DNA of 64,000 nucleotides from Isoetes taiwanensis. Its lineage: Eukaryota; Streptophyta; Lycopodiopsida; Isoetales; Isoetaceae. A program made the translations under genes and the position numbers. Of this stretch, positions 11,661 to 22,983 are shown piece after piece. The DNA is taken from the NCBI GenBank assembly GCA_021234155.1, contig JAJEKV010000019.1:5964284-6028283 (forward strand). The letters are read 5' to 3'. How positions within the stretch are numbered: position 1 is the stretch's first letter; every line of letters starts with the position of its first letter. The notes under the pieces were generated by a model that saw nothing but the letters and a program-made list of their open reading frames with translations, had not been told where the DNA came from and ran no database searches.

Positions 11661-12245
11661 ATCAAAAAAACAGGTGATTTATTCTTTTTATTGATGCTGA
11701 GCAATCACTTTTGTTTCTGTAAGTATTAAGGATGCAGAATACAATCCCGACAATGCAGCATTGACTGCTAGGGTACATGATACACTGGGAGATATGGGGC
11801 TCTTTGGTCTATCAGTTCTCTACAGCTTATGCGAGCTAGGGATGGAAAATGTTTCAAGTACTGCTATGCTTGGAACTTTTTACATGGCTCAAGTACTGAT
11901 ATGCTTGTAGCTCTTTCGGCCAGGTTCTGATATGCCTGAGTCAAACTCAAGTACTAATAAGCTTGAGGGACGTTGGAGGACTGTTATACTTCAGCGCGCT
12001 TTTTGTTATCCTTTGCTTACAGGCTCAAAAATGGTGGCATAAGCTTTCAAGGAAAAGGTTTATTATTCTGTTACTTGTACTTTCTCATCAGTTATTGATG
12101 TAGGGAAGCTGTTTGAGCATATCATTTATCTGGCCAACAGGGCTTCATTGTGCTTATTCTTCCTATCTGATTTTGGAAGATCAAATGTTGTAACATCTTT
12201 TATATTAATAGAAAACCACCTTGCCTTCAAAAAAAAAAAAAACAA
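11661..12245 (+). mobile_element. Poly(A)-tailed retroposed sequence with 13-bp TSD
   Basis: The segment ends in a run of about 14 A near 12229-12242. It is flanked by the direct repeat AAAACAATGAAGT at 11648-11660 and 12246-12258, the target duplication of LINE-mediated retroposition. Near 11728-11900 the + frame is open and protein-like, with ALTARVHDTLGDMGLFGLS, then stops. It may be a 5'-truncated processed pseudogene or the 3' end of a LINE; I do not recognise the protein. It sits only 20-30 bp from the MULE-1 right end. Confidence 0.75.
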
Positions 12246-12258
12246 AAAACAATGAAGT

Positions 12259-12742
12259 GTGAGTAAATATTCATAATAAAAGAATGCGCTCACGATGCAA
12301 AGGGCTAATACATAAGACTAAACTACTAAAGCAACACGTTTGAATAATAAAATGAACCATCGAAGGGATCTCGAGTTTATATATGCCCATACAAAGTAAC
12401 ATTGCAACATGAATACAACAGCATACTTATACGCATTGAAGGATATTCTAGTCAAGAGTGTACATAGTCAATGTGGAGACCCTAGGATTAGACTTTGGCC
12501 TATGCCAGCAATACCAACAATCGTGCAGGGAAAAATGTACAAATCAATAGCAAATACTTTGTGAATGGATGTTTGGGCCGTATATTCTACACCATCGATA
12601 CTCTTTAAAGATAATTCTTGATGATGTTGCGAACCTCGTTATCTAATCCTTGTTTTTGTTGTTTTAGATGTTGCCTAAAGTATAATATGGCATTTTTAGT
12701 TTCATTGCTCTTTGACTTATGTATCTTTCCTAATATTAATAT
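12259..12742. other. AT-rich spacer, no gene seen
   Basis: Host-like AT-rich DNA without a convincing frame, repeat or RNA gene. Confidence 0.4.
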
Positions 12743-12848
12743 AACATATATAACTCTCCTATAAAAATTCTTTTGGAATATTCTTTTAAGATGCCTATTT
12801 CTAAAGCCGCCACGTACCGTTCTGAGGAAAAAATAGATATTAAAAAAA
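12743..12848. repeat. 105-bp dispersed repeat, copy 1
   Basis: The block starting AACATATATAACTCTCCTAT recurs at 13957-14060 with about 90 percent identity by eye, each time running into an A-rich tract. On the minus strand both copies read in one shared open frame containing GGFRN[RK]HLKRIFQKNF. This could be a short coding relic of a repeat family. Confidence 0.8.
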
Positions 12849-13956
12849 ATCCAAGAAATGGGGAGAAAAAAGGTATTCAAAAAAAAAAAAAATTCGTTCG
12901 TCCCATTTCTCTGATCAACTCGCAGTTCTTCGAATTCGAGCTGCAGCTCTATCTGGTCCTCTTTGCCAGATTCTTTACCGTTTTTGGCACCCTGCAAATC
13001 TCTTTTCTTTGCATCTATGTCATTCCGAGACCCTGGAGATCCTTGCGCTGCCGATCCAACCTGTAAAAATGTTTAATGGATGAATGTTTACCGGCTGGCC
13101 AAGCTTGTAATCAACCTGCCTTGGGACCACAATCGCAGCCTCGGGCTGCAAATCCGAGCTCAAGGCTTGAATCTTGATTCAAATAGCTAAGTCTGATAGC
13201 AGAATCGGCCCTCCTATTCTTCTGATCCAATTTCGTATCCAGCCCAATTCCTCCTTCTGGCTTTATAATCTGCCTTCTGAAGTTCACTGGCAGTCCCCTA
13301 GGACTAAAACCGGCCAGCTCATGCTTTTACCTGATCCAAATCCATTTCCTATTGCTCAACTCATCGATCTGGCAGCCGGATCTGATACGAGCTCGTTCCC
13401 TTCTGTTTTATAACAATTCAATGAACCCATCCAATAACTTAGTGCCACGTGTCCATTTAACAAATATTAACATCCATAGCTAACTTATTGCAAAAAATAG
13501 ACATAGTGGATGATAGTGGATGATGTGGCAACAATCCTCACGCTTCATAGTGACCATGCAGTATTAGTACCAAGGGTCGAAATTAAGGGGGTTCCTCCCC
13601 AAAATTTTCAATTAAAGTTAGAAATATCCGATTTGATAAAGCAGATGCGGGCAAATTTTCGATCAAAAATTTGTGAGAATAGTGTAAAATCTGGCAACTT
13701 TGAGGTATTTTTCTCAAAAATCCGATAAGTATAAATGCAGGGCAGCATTTTTGCTGATTAGTGTGAAATCTAAATTCGAGGCCTGATTATTACGTCTTTA
13801 GGGTCATACTTTTTAAAGCTCTTAAAACCCCAATTTACCATCCCATTCAAGGGAATGGATCTCAAGTGTTCTTGCCTTTTAACTATTATACTGGTTAACT
13901 CGACTAACACTAAGACAGTAAAGAGAAATGTTCCCGCCGCGATAAATTTCTTGTCT
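12849..13956. other. Spacer with partial GC-rich hairpin element
   Basis: No gene recognised. At 13921-13955 there is a decayed copy of the hairpin element seen whole at 26462-26504: the GAGAAATGTTC and CCGCCGCGATAAATTTCTTG parts are present, but about 13 nt of the left arm and loop are missing. Confidence 0.45.
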
Positions 13957-14060
13957 AACATATATAACTCTCCTATGAAAATTCTTTTGAAATATTCTTT
14001 TAAGATGCTTATTTCTAAAGCCGCCACATACCATTCTGAGGAAAAAATAGCCCTTTAAAA
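13957..14060. repeat. 105-bp dispersed repeat, copy 2
   Basis: Second copy of 12743-12848, directly following the partial hairpin element. Confidence 0.8.
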
Positions 14061-15244
14061 AAAATATGAGAAAAAGGAAAAAAAAAGGAACGGATTTGGC
14101 TAGGCACCCTGTTCTTGCCATTCCGCCGGATTTGGTGAAGTCGCATCCACAGTCCCCTGCTCTGTTTTCAGGTGATGTCTTGCTGGCTATGGCGTCTTGC
14201 ATTGCCATCGCGGGAGTTGTCAATTTTGGTGTTGTAGGGTTTTTCGGCCAGGGAGCTGTCTGTCACTCACTGGACTCCATAGACAGCTATGGCATCGGAT
14301 CCTATAGGGAGATATGGTGAAGGAAATTGAAGAGGTAAGCTTCTTCTTGCATTATAACAACCATTTATAGGCTGTTCAAGAGAGAATTATACTGGCTCGT
14401 TCTGATGGCGATGGTCGTTGCAACTAAGACAAGGTAAACTATTTATCATACAGGTTTGCAGCATCTGATGGAAGGAGCGAGTATGGCGGGCTATGGCAGT
14501 ATGTAGGAAAAAGGTACATGGATTCGCTAACTGATTGCAATCCAGCATGATCTGGTTCAAATCTGACTGATTTTTCCCCTCTAATCCTCTGTTTTCTTCT
14601 AATATGCAGAAGAAAAAGAAATTATCTGCGGTAGGGACATTTAAGTCCAGAAGAATCAAAGGTTGAAGCACGCAGACGGAATTGAAGAAACAGGGGCATT
14701 TTTGCGGGGCAAAAGTTTGGGCACTATATATTTGAGAGCAAGGCTCTGTTTACAAGAATGATCAAGACTCTGCCATTTTACAGCTGGGAGCGTTATGTTA
14801 TCATACAGGAAAATGCAGTTGCCAGGCTAAAACCTCACAGATTCTTCCACAGGTACTTACCGGATCTTTTTTTGCATTAATTTAAGAAAATGTGCTGTTC
14901 TACATTAACCCCTCCAATAATTTCTAGCCTTACTACAGATCTTCTTCTTCCTTGCATATGCTGTAGTGGTGGCCCATAGAATAGAGTCGTCATATAGTAC
15001 ATGCAGCCCTTTAGAGATTACAAATTTAATCTGCCTGAGAGAACAACATGTGAATTGAGCTTATGTCTTTTTTGTAAAGATCACGCAACAGCTAGTGCTC
15101 TCATTTTTCTCAATTTAAGGGAAAGAATTCTAATCTTAGAGGCACAAAAGTTTTATATGGAATCTCTTCAATAGATTACCTTCGAGTTGATGATCTAACT
15201 TTGAAGCAGGACCATACTTGCCCAAGCACATCTGTAAGGTATAG
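14061..15244 (+). other. Spacer, weak open frames only
   Basis: A + frame of about 84 codons at 14066-14320 is open, with a hydrophobic stretch (LLAMASCIAIAGVVNFGVVG), but nothing identifies it. The rest holds no convincing exon, although it directly precedes a kinase exon remnant. Confidence 0.25.
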
Positions 15245-15424
15245 ATCTTCGTGTTTTCAGCCTTTCTGAGCTGAAAGTTGCAACAGAAAACTTCCACCAC
15301 TCCAATAAAATAGGAGAAGGGGGTTTTGGCTCTGTATATAAAGGATGGCGTAAAACTAAAAGGTTCTGCAGGGGATGCGAAGATTCAAGTTGCAGTTAAG
15401 CAATTGAATGGGAAAGGGATGCAG
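15245..15424 (+). pseudogene. Receptor-like cytoplasmic kinase exon remnant (RLCK-VII/PBL-like)
   Basis: The first frame gives [15 protein letters not shown] and [12 protein letters not shown], the ATP-binding glycine loop of the PBL/RLCK-VII family. After a one-base shift near 15350-15370 a second frame gives [14 protein letters not shown], carrying the VAVK lysine. The exon ends with CAG and a GTAC donor at 15425, where family genes have their next intron. An in-frame stop lies just upstream at about 15242 and no later kinase exon (HRD, DFG) is visible. This is an isolated, frameshifted exon, probably a gene-duplication relic. Confidence 0.8.
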
Positions 15425-16734
15425 GTACAACGTATCACTTACTATCCATGTTTTAAAGCTTTCCCATAAATATGATAAGTAGACAGATAAAAGATGCAGG
15501 TCCAGCACAATAAATCATTCGATGTGGTGTTCAATAAATTGTGGAGTTCAAAATACAGGAGAGTGCAGTGACTTCAAACGAAGAAACTTAAAAGCAAAGA
15601 ACAGATATGATGTGCTGCTTATGTTAAAAACAGTTCTTGACTTAAGGGCTTAGAGTTGCGGAAATCCTATATCACAAAGTAGCAACTACAACAGAAACAG
15701 CAAGCAAATTGGATTCACAAAAATCAAGGTGAGAAGAAAATGTTCAAACTCTAAACAGTGTGTTTGCTTTCCAACAATATCAAGCTAGAAGTCTCCCATG
15801 GGTTAGAGTACTACCCTCATGGTGTAGTCTGAAACATATATGCATGCTAATGGAACATGAATAGATACTTTTCCATCAATCTGTTATTCCATGGCAGTTG
15901 TATACCTTGCTCAGGCAGGCTTAAGAGTTAGACAAAGAAACAACATTTTTTTCCAGATCTAAAGTGCAGGCATTATATATGCATAGGCATGCATGGTCAT
16001 ACTATATAGGCTCATGAGGATTGGATATTTATGAGGATTGGATATTTTACAGGAAATGAACTAAGACAAACCAAAGCTACTGAAGAGAATATAATAAGCT
16101 ATAAGAAAACATGTGATATTGCTATATTGGTGTTTTGATGGGCTTTCACTTGATCGCATGTCACCACAATCAAGACTAAAGAATGGAATGCAAATGGCTT
16201 ATATAATAGTTTTCATAAGATCAATGATTTGTATTATGGCAATCAGATTGATGAAGATGATTTTTGTTATTTGTTATTTGACACAATTTCCCTTTGCTAT
16301 ATTCTATTGCTTATATAACTCCTAGATGAAATGAAAAAATATTGAGGTAAAAGATAACTACCATAAATGCTGTGTAGGGCAAGTATTACTATAGTGCATT
16401 CTTACATACCTCTTTAGAGGCATTGAACAACGTAAGCTACACGCAGAGATGGAATAGAATAGAGGTCTCATGCCCAACAATGTTAGACACCACTTCTAAG
16501 TTATAATCCCATGTAAGATTATATTAATCGGAGTCTTAAATCACAAGTTATGCTATTTTTAATATACAAGAAAATTGTAGAAATTTCAGAGGGATTTACA
16601 AGACCATAACTTGAGATTTCGGAATCCGATTCAGGAGATGTTAACTTTCATGGAACGATCTCAACTTCTTCTACAATATATCTGAAAGACTCATTCTCAT
16701 TTGGATCATCACAAAAAAGTTATGATCATTTCCA
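15425..16734. other. AT-rich spacer, no gene seen
   Basis: AT-rich with short open frames only. No kinase continuation, repeat array or RNA gene seen. Confidence 0.4.
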
Positions 16735-16791
16735 TAAAAATACCCCCAAAACTAGGGGCGTTTCGTTAATTTTATCAAAACATAAGGGTAT
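16735..16791 (-). repeat. Isolated MULE-like terminal repeat
   Basis: Read in reverse, the segment starts GGGAAAAACTCTGAAATACC and continues with the TTATGTTTTGA and CGCCCC words also found at the ends of MULE-3 (59879-60577). No matching inverted end was found nearby, so it is an orphan end or a decayed element. Confidence 0.5.
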
Positions 16792-16976
16792 TTCAGAGTT
16801 TTTCCCAATAATTTAATGGTTAATGTAAAATGATAGTGTTATGTGCATCTCATTCGACGGACGAGATGAGCCAAGATGGACGGCTAAGATTATTATCTAG
16901 GTCCTGTCATCCCATTGGCTGACTAATTCCCGTGTTTTCCCGCCTACTCTTGCCCGTCTGCCTCTGTGCTCCAGCT

Positions 16977-17077
16977 ATGGAGCTGTGTTTCCTATCTCCT
17001 CTAGCTATGGCGATGGCGCTGCACTGCAATGAGGCCAGAACATGGCTTCCCAAATCAGCGCTTGCCTTAAGATCCGG
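16977..17077 (+). other. Possible first exon
   Basis: An ATG at about 16977 opens a frame starting MELCFLSPLAMAMALHCN that runs to a plausible donor (CCG|GTGAGG). The hydrophobic, Ala/Ser-rich start could be a transit or signal sequence. No partner exon is identified, so this is a weak call. Confidence 0.2.
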
Positions 17078-17829
17078 TGAGGCATGAAGTTTAGTTCATG
17101 GAACTTACCCTGTTTCAGCTATGGCTACAACGATGGCAAATCCGGCATGCATTTGGCTACAACGATGGCAAATCCAGCAGCGGTGCACCGTGGCTATTTC
17201 CAAGATGCCTGCCCAGTGTAATAGTTCTTTGAATGTTGTTAACTCTGATGTATCTCCCAAAAATGCAGCATCTACAAAACATTTATGAAGCTGTGGTGTT
17301 CAGTCAATCTGGGGCGCTTAAGAGTGCGAGCGCCAGGCTCTAGATCTTCATTAGAATTCTCAGGGTTACCATCAGAATTTGCCTCTTCTGAATCTGCTGC
17401 AATATCAGGTCTTCTTTCATAGGAAGAATATGAAACCCCATTTACTGTGGAAGAAACCCCTTTCCTTCAGCTCTTTTTGTTCCTTCAAAAGAGGCATTAG
17501 ACTTAACCCCTTGATTTTGAAAAGCAGTTCCAAATGTTTCTTGAAAAATAGCACCACTGCTTCCTGCCCCTAGTGTGCCAGCACTAGCCCGATGTCTCAA
17601 TTCCCTTCCCTTTCGATTTTCATTCTTTTATCTTTCATCCAGACTCTGATATGAAAATGCTTGCACAGGTGTTTGGAGGCAGCGGAATGGTCTGCATCGA
17701 GCATGGAGGCATCGAGCAATGTAATGTTTGCCACAGATTTCTTAAGAGCACAGAAGCGTGAAGTATAAGGACCCTGGAATTAATGGGGGCTTGGTTCTTT
17801 CTGCTGTTGGTTGCCTACCTGATGCACTG
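17078..17829. other. Spacer, unrecognised open stretch on minus strand
   Basis: The minus strand of about 17573-17450 reads as a protein-like stretch containing SSGAIFQETFGTAFQN. The + strand is open as well. No family recognised. A short repeated phrase (GCTACAACGATGGCAAATCC) occurs twice near 17120-17180. Confidence 0.25.
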
Positions 17830-17955
17830 CTGATACTAGGTAAGCATTATTTATTAGAAGTAGGCTCATGTTCTAATAATTCACCAGACTTGCTGATACT
17901 AGGTAAGCATTCTTTATTAGAAGTAGACTCATGTTCTAATAATTCATTAGACTTG
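17830..17955 (+). repeat. 63-bp tandem duplication
   Basis: Two adjacent 63-bp units beginning CTGATACTAGGTAAGCAT, with five or six differences. The frame stays open across both because 63 is a multiple of three. Confidence 0.9.
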
Positions 17956-18689
17956 CTATAAAGTATTCACAGGACCATATTCTGGAATGGTAAAGACTTT
18001 TGAAATCATTTGATTTGATGTAAACACTGGGCATTTACTGATTCTTTAGTATTTTCTTGGTTGTCATGTTCTTTTCATTCACTTTTCTTAATTCTTGAGA
18101 AGTTTTGAAATGTCAATATTTGGAATCATGTTAGTCCTTAAACAGACTTCTCAAGCAACTTGTGGCATGTAGTATCTGGAATGGCAGCAAATGCTAGTCA
18201 CCATCTATAAATAATATAAAGGTAATTTCTCCACTTTATTTCTCGCAAGCTGAATTTTGAATGTGAAACTGAACATTTCCCCTATTTTGAGCAGAGTTTG
18301 AGGTGAAGCTGCTAATCAAGCATGTAAAGATAATGCCATGGTACTCTCCTTCTTGACTTTTCAAATAATCTGGCTGGAACTTGTGAGCAGAACTGTTTAA
18401 ACAGATATCATGAATGTCTAATGTTTGAACATTAAGAAAAATGTTTTAAACCTTAACGTTTGAACATTAAATAAAACCTAGGTAATATTTTGAACATTAT
18501 GTTTTAATCTAATGTCATAATGCGGATTGCAGTTTAATAATATTATGCCTTATGGACTTGTTTGGGTTCGATTCCCGAAAGGCTATCTTAAAAGAAAACA
18601 AACAAGTACAAGAAAAATGTGATTTTGTTATTTAAAAAAGATTCTGCGTGTCAATATTTAATTGGTAATGCTATTTTATTTTGGAATGA
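17956..18689. other. AT-rich spacer
   Basis: No gene seen. A T-arm-like GGGTTCGATTCCC occurs near 18566-18578, but no A box or cloverleaf accompanies it. Confidence 0.4.
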
Positions 18690-19010
18690 AAACCACGTAG
18701 ATATTCTTTAGAACCATGTGTCTTTATTTGGGAAGCACCACATTTAAAAACTGTTTTAAAAAACCACACGTGGATATTTTGTTAAATTGCATGTTATTAT
18801 TTAGTAAAAACAACACTTAAAAACCACTATCCACGTGAATAGAATATTCTGTAAAACCACATGTTATTTTTTTTTTTTTGCAAAAACAACACTTAAAAAC
18901 AACCAGTAAAACAACACTTAAAAACAACTAGTACTTTAAAAAATCACATGTGGATATTTTGTTAAACCACAGGTTATTTTTTTAGTAAAAACAACACCAA
19001 AAAACAACAC
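18690..19010. repeat. Degenerate minisatellite
   Basis: Imperfect units combine AAACCACATGTTATTTT with AAAACAACACTTAAAAACCA, repeated several times with variable spacing of about 45-110 bp. Confidence 0.7.
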
Positions 19011-19312
19011 ATCAAATATTATAAAAAAACTGTCAATTTTCTATGCATAGACTTTTTAGAGAAAAACTACATGTTGTTTCTAGCATTTTCGGAACAATAC
19101 TATGGGTGGTCTTCAAGCGTTGTTTTTTGGCAAAAAAGACATATAAAACTACACATAGAGCCAAATTTGGGGTTATAGTGCAAGAAAGGCTTGAAACAAA
19201 AATGTGCAGTATAGAAGAAGAAGACCAACGACATCATTTCAAATGCAAGTGTAAATTTGTCTATGCTAAACTGGCTATTTGCAATAGAGCATTCTAATAT
19301 TGCCTTATTCAG

Positions 19313-19927
19313 CTTGCTCTGCTCTTTATTGCCCTGGTAGCTGTACCTTGGATGCTGCTTCCCAAGCCTTTACTTCTTTGCAAGCACCATATTGAGGTAT
19401 CATTCTCTCTTTGACATTAGAATAGTGTGAACTGGGTTGAGTACAATGATAGAACCATCTGAATGCAGTTGCGTCACTGATTGGTTTGTTTGCAGAAGTT
19501 GCAGGGACGCTCATATGAAAGAGTCAAGAATCTGGATGATATGTCTGGAGTAAACCATGACGATAATGAGGAGTTTGAATTTGGGGAGATTTTTATTCAT
19601 CCACTGATTCATACAATTGAGTTTGTCCTGGGGGCAATCTCTAACACAACATCGCATCTTCATCTATGGACATTGAGGTAAATATAAGTCCTTAATGTGT
19701 TCATTGGAGTTCCTTTTAATAACATCATTAATTATGGAGTGATGTTGCAGTCTTGCTCATGCTGATTTGTTCCCTGTGCCACTTTTAAACTTTTGGATAC
19801 TAATATGTGCATGTTTCAATTTTGCAGTTCTGGCAATATAATTGTCCTAGCCATTGCATTTATTATTTTCCTCTGTGCAACTATTGGTGTGCTTCTTATC
19901 ATGTTGTGTAATTCTATTGTTGAATAA
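19313..19927 (+). pseudogene. V-ATPase subunit a (VHA-a) fragment, four exons
   Basis: The gene family encodes the about 100-kDa membrane subunit of the vacuolar proton pump (Vo sector). Exon 1 (19313-19396) gives ALVAVPWMLLPKPLLL, the transmembrane stretch before the linker. Exon 2 (19496-19677) gives [20 protein letters not shown] and [12 protein letters not shown], the family signature. Exon 3 starts at 19751 and restores LSLAHADL across a phase-2 intron. Exon 4 starts at 19828 (IIVLAIAFIIFLCATIGVLL). All junctions are GT-AG. The conserved Arg of the LRLW motif, needed for proton transport in this family, is His here (LHLW). The frame stops at 19927 and the C-terminal exons and first half of the gene are absent, so this is a relic. 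The next element downstream is the Copia insertion. Confidence 0.85.
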
Positions 19928-20568
19928 AAGCTCAAAATCTTTCAACTGAAGAAATGTTTGGCAGCAATCCTCTCTTTACAAATGAAATTCTCACCGCGAA
20001 TGTGCTTCACCAACAAGAATTTTGGTGACCATGAAACAAACATTTGAATGTTTGAATGAAACGAGGACAAAAATCCACAAGGCATAAGAGTTGTACTTGA
20101 AAACAACTCTTTTATGGATTTATTGTTTTAAGCACGACGGTGCAAGCTTCGGTTTGGGATAACTAACATCATGTGCGATTCGGTTCAAGTCGCTTAATTT
20201 GCGTCAAAAAAAATTAGAATTAGCATTCCGTTTTGCCCCCTTTTTTTTACAATGATGTACTTGACATATCCATGTTTTACTTGACATCATGACACAGTCT
20301 TTTTTGACATTGTACTTCTTTATCATTGTAACGAACACTTTGTCTTCTTGCAGAGGTGCCAGGGTTCTTGGTTTTATTGCCGCCATACTGATGTCTTCTA
20401 GTAAATCGGGTTGTGGGATTTAGTTGTTTGCTTCGTGAGAAATTTTTTAGCCCTCACCATCATGTTTCTGTTCGTTCTAAATCTACCCAACAAGCTCCAA
20501 TACAAAGGCGTCCATCCCTATTATTTCAAAATTGTACAACGAAATTTGAAGTCCATTTGGTAGGTTAT
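19928..20568. other. Spacer up to Copia target site
   Basis: AT-rich, no VHA-a continuation found. An open + frame at 20413-20573 runs to the insertion site but matches nothing I know. Confidence 0.35.
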
Positions 20569-20573
20569 AAGAC

Positions 20574-21145
20574 TGTTAGTGTGTATCAGGTTATATTATA
20601 TGCATCTTATATTCATGAGAAGCAGTGGCAGTGAATATATTTTTACTTTCAAGAACAACCTATGAGAAGCAGTGGCAGTGGGTTGTAATGGTCTTACAGG
20701 TTGAAGATTCGTATACAACTGAGTGCTTTATGCATATAAGTGCTTTATGTGCTTTAAGTGCTTGATGAAAACGCTATATTCCTTTTGTTGGCATGTGGGA
20801 TATAAGCTGTAGATGAGGTTTCTATTCTGAGTCACTGAGATCTAGCCGTAACCGTCGTGCAAGAGATACATAGGAATGGGGTGCCGGGTTTGAGGTGTAC
20901 GGAGCTCTCGATGATGATGATCTATAGTTTGGGCTTAGGAAGTACTCATTGCTTTGAGTAAAAGTGATGAAATGATTTTGAGCATATCAAGGAATGAATG
21001 ACCATAACTTGGCTTTCTTGATACTAGATGCTTTTGTACTTGAAGATGTTTTATTGATTTAATATTGCTAGATTGAAAGTACAAGTAAATCATTGTGTTG
21101 AGCTTACATCCTTGCAAGGAATTGTTTTTTTTTATTAATCCAACA
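20574..21145 (+). repeat. Copia 5' LTR
   Basis: Starts TGTTAGTGTGTATC, ends AATCCAACA. It is 572 bp against 585 bp for the 3' copy. Differences cluster as CAG-type changes, for example CAGTGGCAG against CAAAGGCG. Confidence 0.97.
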
Positions 21146-21146
21146 G

Positions 21147-21159
21147 TGGTATCAGAGCC
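21147..21159 (+). promoter_or_regulatory. Copia primer binding site
   Basis: TGGTATCAGAGCC lies one base after the 5' LTR and is complementary to the 3' end of initiator methionine tRNA, the primer for minus-strand DNA synthesis. Confidence 0.95.
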
Positions 21160-21180
21160 ATAAAATTCCAACTGCAGGAT

Positions 21181-21840
21181 GTCAACACGGTTTGGAGCTA
21201 ATCTCCTTAATTCCATAGAGGTGTTTAAGGGAGATAGCGGATTCCAATTATGGAAGCACAATCAATAATTAGTAACAAGGTTGGAACTGTGATAAAGTTA
21301 AAATTAAGAGGTAAATCTCCAGCAGACATGTGGAAGTATATGATTGATAACTTTGAGGTTAAATCATCCTCTCAAATTGATGTGCTGGAAAAACAGTTGA
21401 GAAGATTAAAACTTTATGAAAAAGACAACATTACTGAATTTCTTGAGAAGTTTGAGTCTATTATTGCTGACCTTGAGGGTGCAGGAGTTGTCTTGAATGA
21501 AGATTACCAATTGCTGGCCATTTCTAGAGCTGTATCTCATAACTCACAACTTGCTACTCTTTTAAGAAATGTTGCCAGGTCAAAGGAGCATGCTATCAAA
21601 ATGATTCGCATGAGTTTGAGCAAGGGAAGGATGCATGATGATGATGAAGCGTAAATTCTATATGCCGGCAAAAGAGGTAAGAAATTATTTGATAAAGGAA
21701 AGTTAGGTCCCCTGCTTTAAATGTAACAGCTTATGGACATTTGAAGAGAAACTGTCCTAAGATAGACAGAGAAATAGTATGCTATAATTGTGAAGGGAAG
21801 GGTCATATGGCAAATAAGTGCCCTAGTCCAAAAAGAAATA
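21181..21840 (+). pseudogene. Copia gag (nucleocapsid)
   Basis: The frame starts at ATG 21181 (MSTRFGANLLNSIEVFKG), then shifts near 21265. The 21250-21653 frame holds the UBN2-type Copia gag domain with MWKYMIDNF, LEKQLRRLKL and ITEFLEKFESI. Two zinc knuckles follow: a shifted one near 21706-21755 (C..C then YGHLKRNC) and an intact CYNCEGKGHMANKC at about 21780-21821. It packages element RNA. Two or three frameshifts break it as written. Confidence 0.85.
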
Positions 21841-21959
21841 AAGCACAAGATAAGAAATATTCTGAGAATAAAAACAGAGGAGGAAGAAACAGTCCAAGCT
21901 TAAATATGGTTAAAGAATACGAGGAGGAAGAGCTGGATGAAGATATTGAGGTAAACATC

Positions 21960-22180
21960 TCAAATAATTATTTTTCAAAGGAAAAATGTCATGACAAGGG
22001 TGTTCTCATTTTAGATTCAGGAGCTGAAAAATCAGTAGCGTCCAGCTCAAGGCTATTGAAAAATTGTAAGGGTGAAGCCAGTGGACATGTTCAGTTTGGG
22101 AATGGAGAACTCAAGCAAATTAAAGATAGTGGGATGCTCGAAAGTTATTTGATTTGCAAGGAAAGAAGGTTGTGTTAAGA
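21960..22180 (+). pseudogene. Copia aspartic protease
   Basis: GVLILDSGAEKSVASSS near 22000-22050 holds the DSG active site that processes the polyprotein. FGNGELKQI follows, typical of the Copia flap region. It is in the same 21741-22178 frame as the zinc knuckle. The frame ends before the gag-pre-integrase domain, which is in another frame. Confidence 0.85.
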
Positions 22181-22188
22181 AAAGTTTT

Positions 22189-22983
22189 GTGTGTACCGGA
22201 CTTGTTAGAAACTTAATTTCTATTGCTCAATTGGTAGACCTTGGTTATAAGGTTGTGTTTGAGAGATTGCAATGTAATGTGTTACTTGGAAATAAAGTGA
22301 AGTTTATTGGAAAAAGGATTGGAAATCTATTTGGACTTGAAGCTATACATTGTGAACCAACTTGTCTTAATCTTATAACCATGCCATCAGTTGATACATG
22401 GCATGGAAGACTTGGTCATGTAAATTCAAAAACTATTGAGCTTTTATGCAAAAAAGGATTTATTGAAGCAGACTTGAATGAAACTGAAAAACTGTATGTC
22501 CTGGATGTGCTCTTGGCAAACATAGTAGATTAGCTTTCAAAAGGTCCAACAAAAAGGCACAAGGGTTATTAGATCTTGTACATACTGATTTATGTGGACC
22601 TATGAATGTAACAGGCTTATCTGGAAAAAGATATTTCATGACCCTGATTGATGATTTTAGTAGACATACTCACATTTATTGTTTGAGAACAAAACATAAG
22701 GCAATGGAAGTGTTCAAACAATATGTAAATGAAGTTGAGACTCAAACTGGCAGGAAGATCAAATGCTTGAGGTCTGACAGAGGTGGAGAATTTTTGTCAG
22801 GGGAATTTAAACAATATTGCAAAATGAAAGGAATAAAAAGACAACTTACTTGCAGATACACGCCTCAACAGAATGGGATTGCGTAAAGAAAGAACGTAAC
22901 CTTGCTTAATGTCAGAAGAAGTATGTTGAAATTTTCGTGGCTTCCAAAATTTCCTATGGGAAGAGGCCGCATAAGCTGCTGCC
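22189..22983 (+). pseudogene. Copia integrase
   Basis: The gag-pre-integrase domain (WHGRLGHVNSKTIELL, near 22400) is followed in a shifted frame by the zinc region CPGCALGKHSRL. The DDE core follows: VHTDLCGPMN near 22577, LRSDRGGEF near 22770 and YTPQQNGIA near 22858. The Glu codon of the usual NGIAERKN motif is replaced at 22884-22889 by GCG TAA, where GCA GAA is expected, which removes the catalytic Glu and stops the frame. The change again falls on a CAG trinucleotide, so it may be a base-calling artefact. Confidence 0.85.

Noticed and set aside
18555-18590. A tRNA or SINE from the GGGTTCGATTCCC motif
   Set aside because: The B-box-like word stands alone, without an A box 30-60 nt upstream or a cloverleaf.
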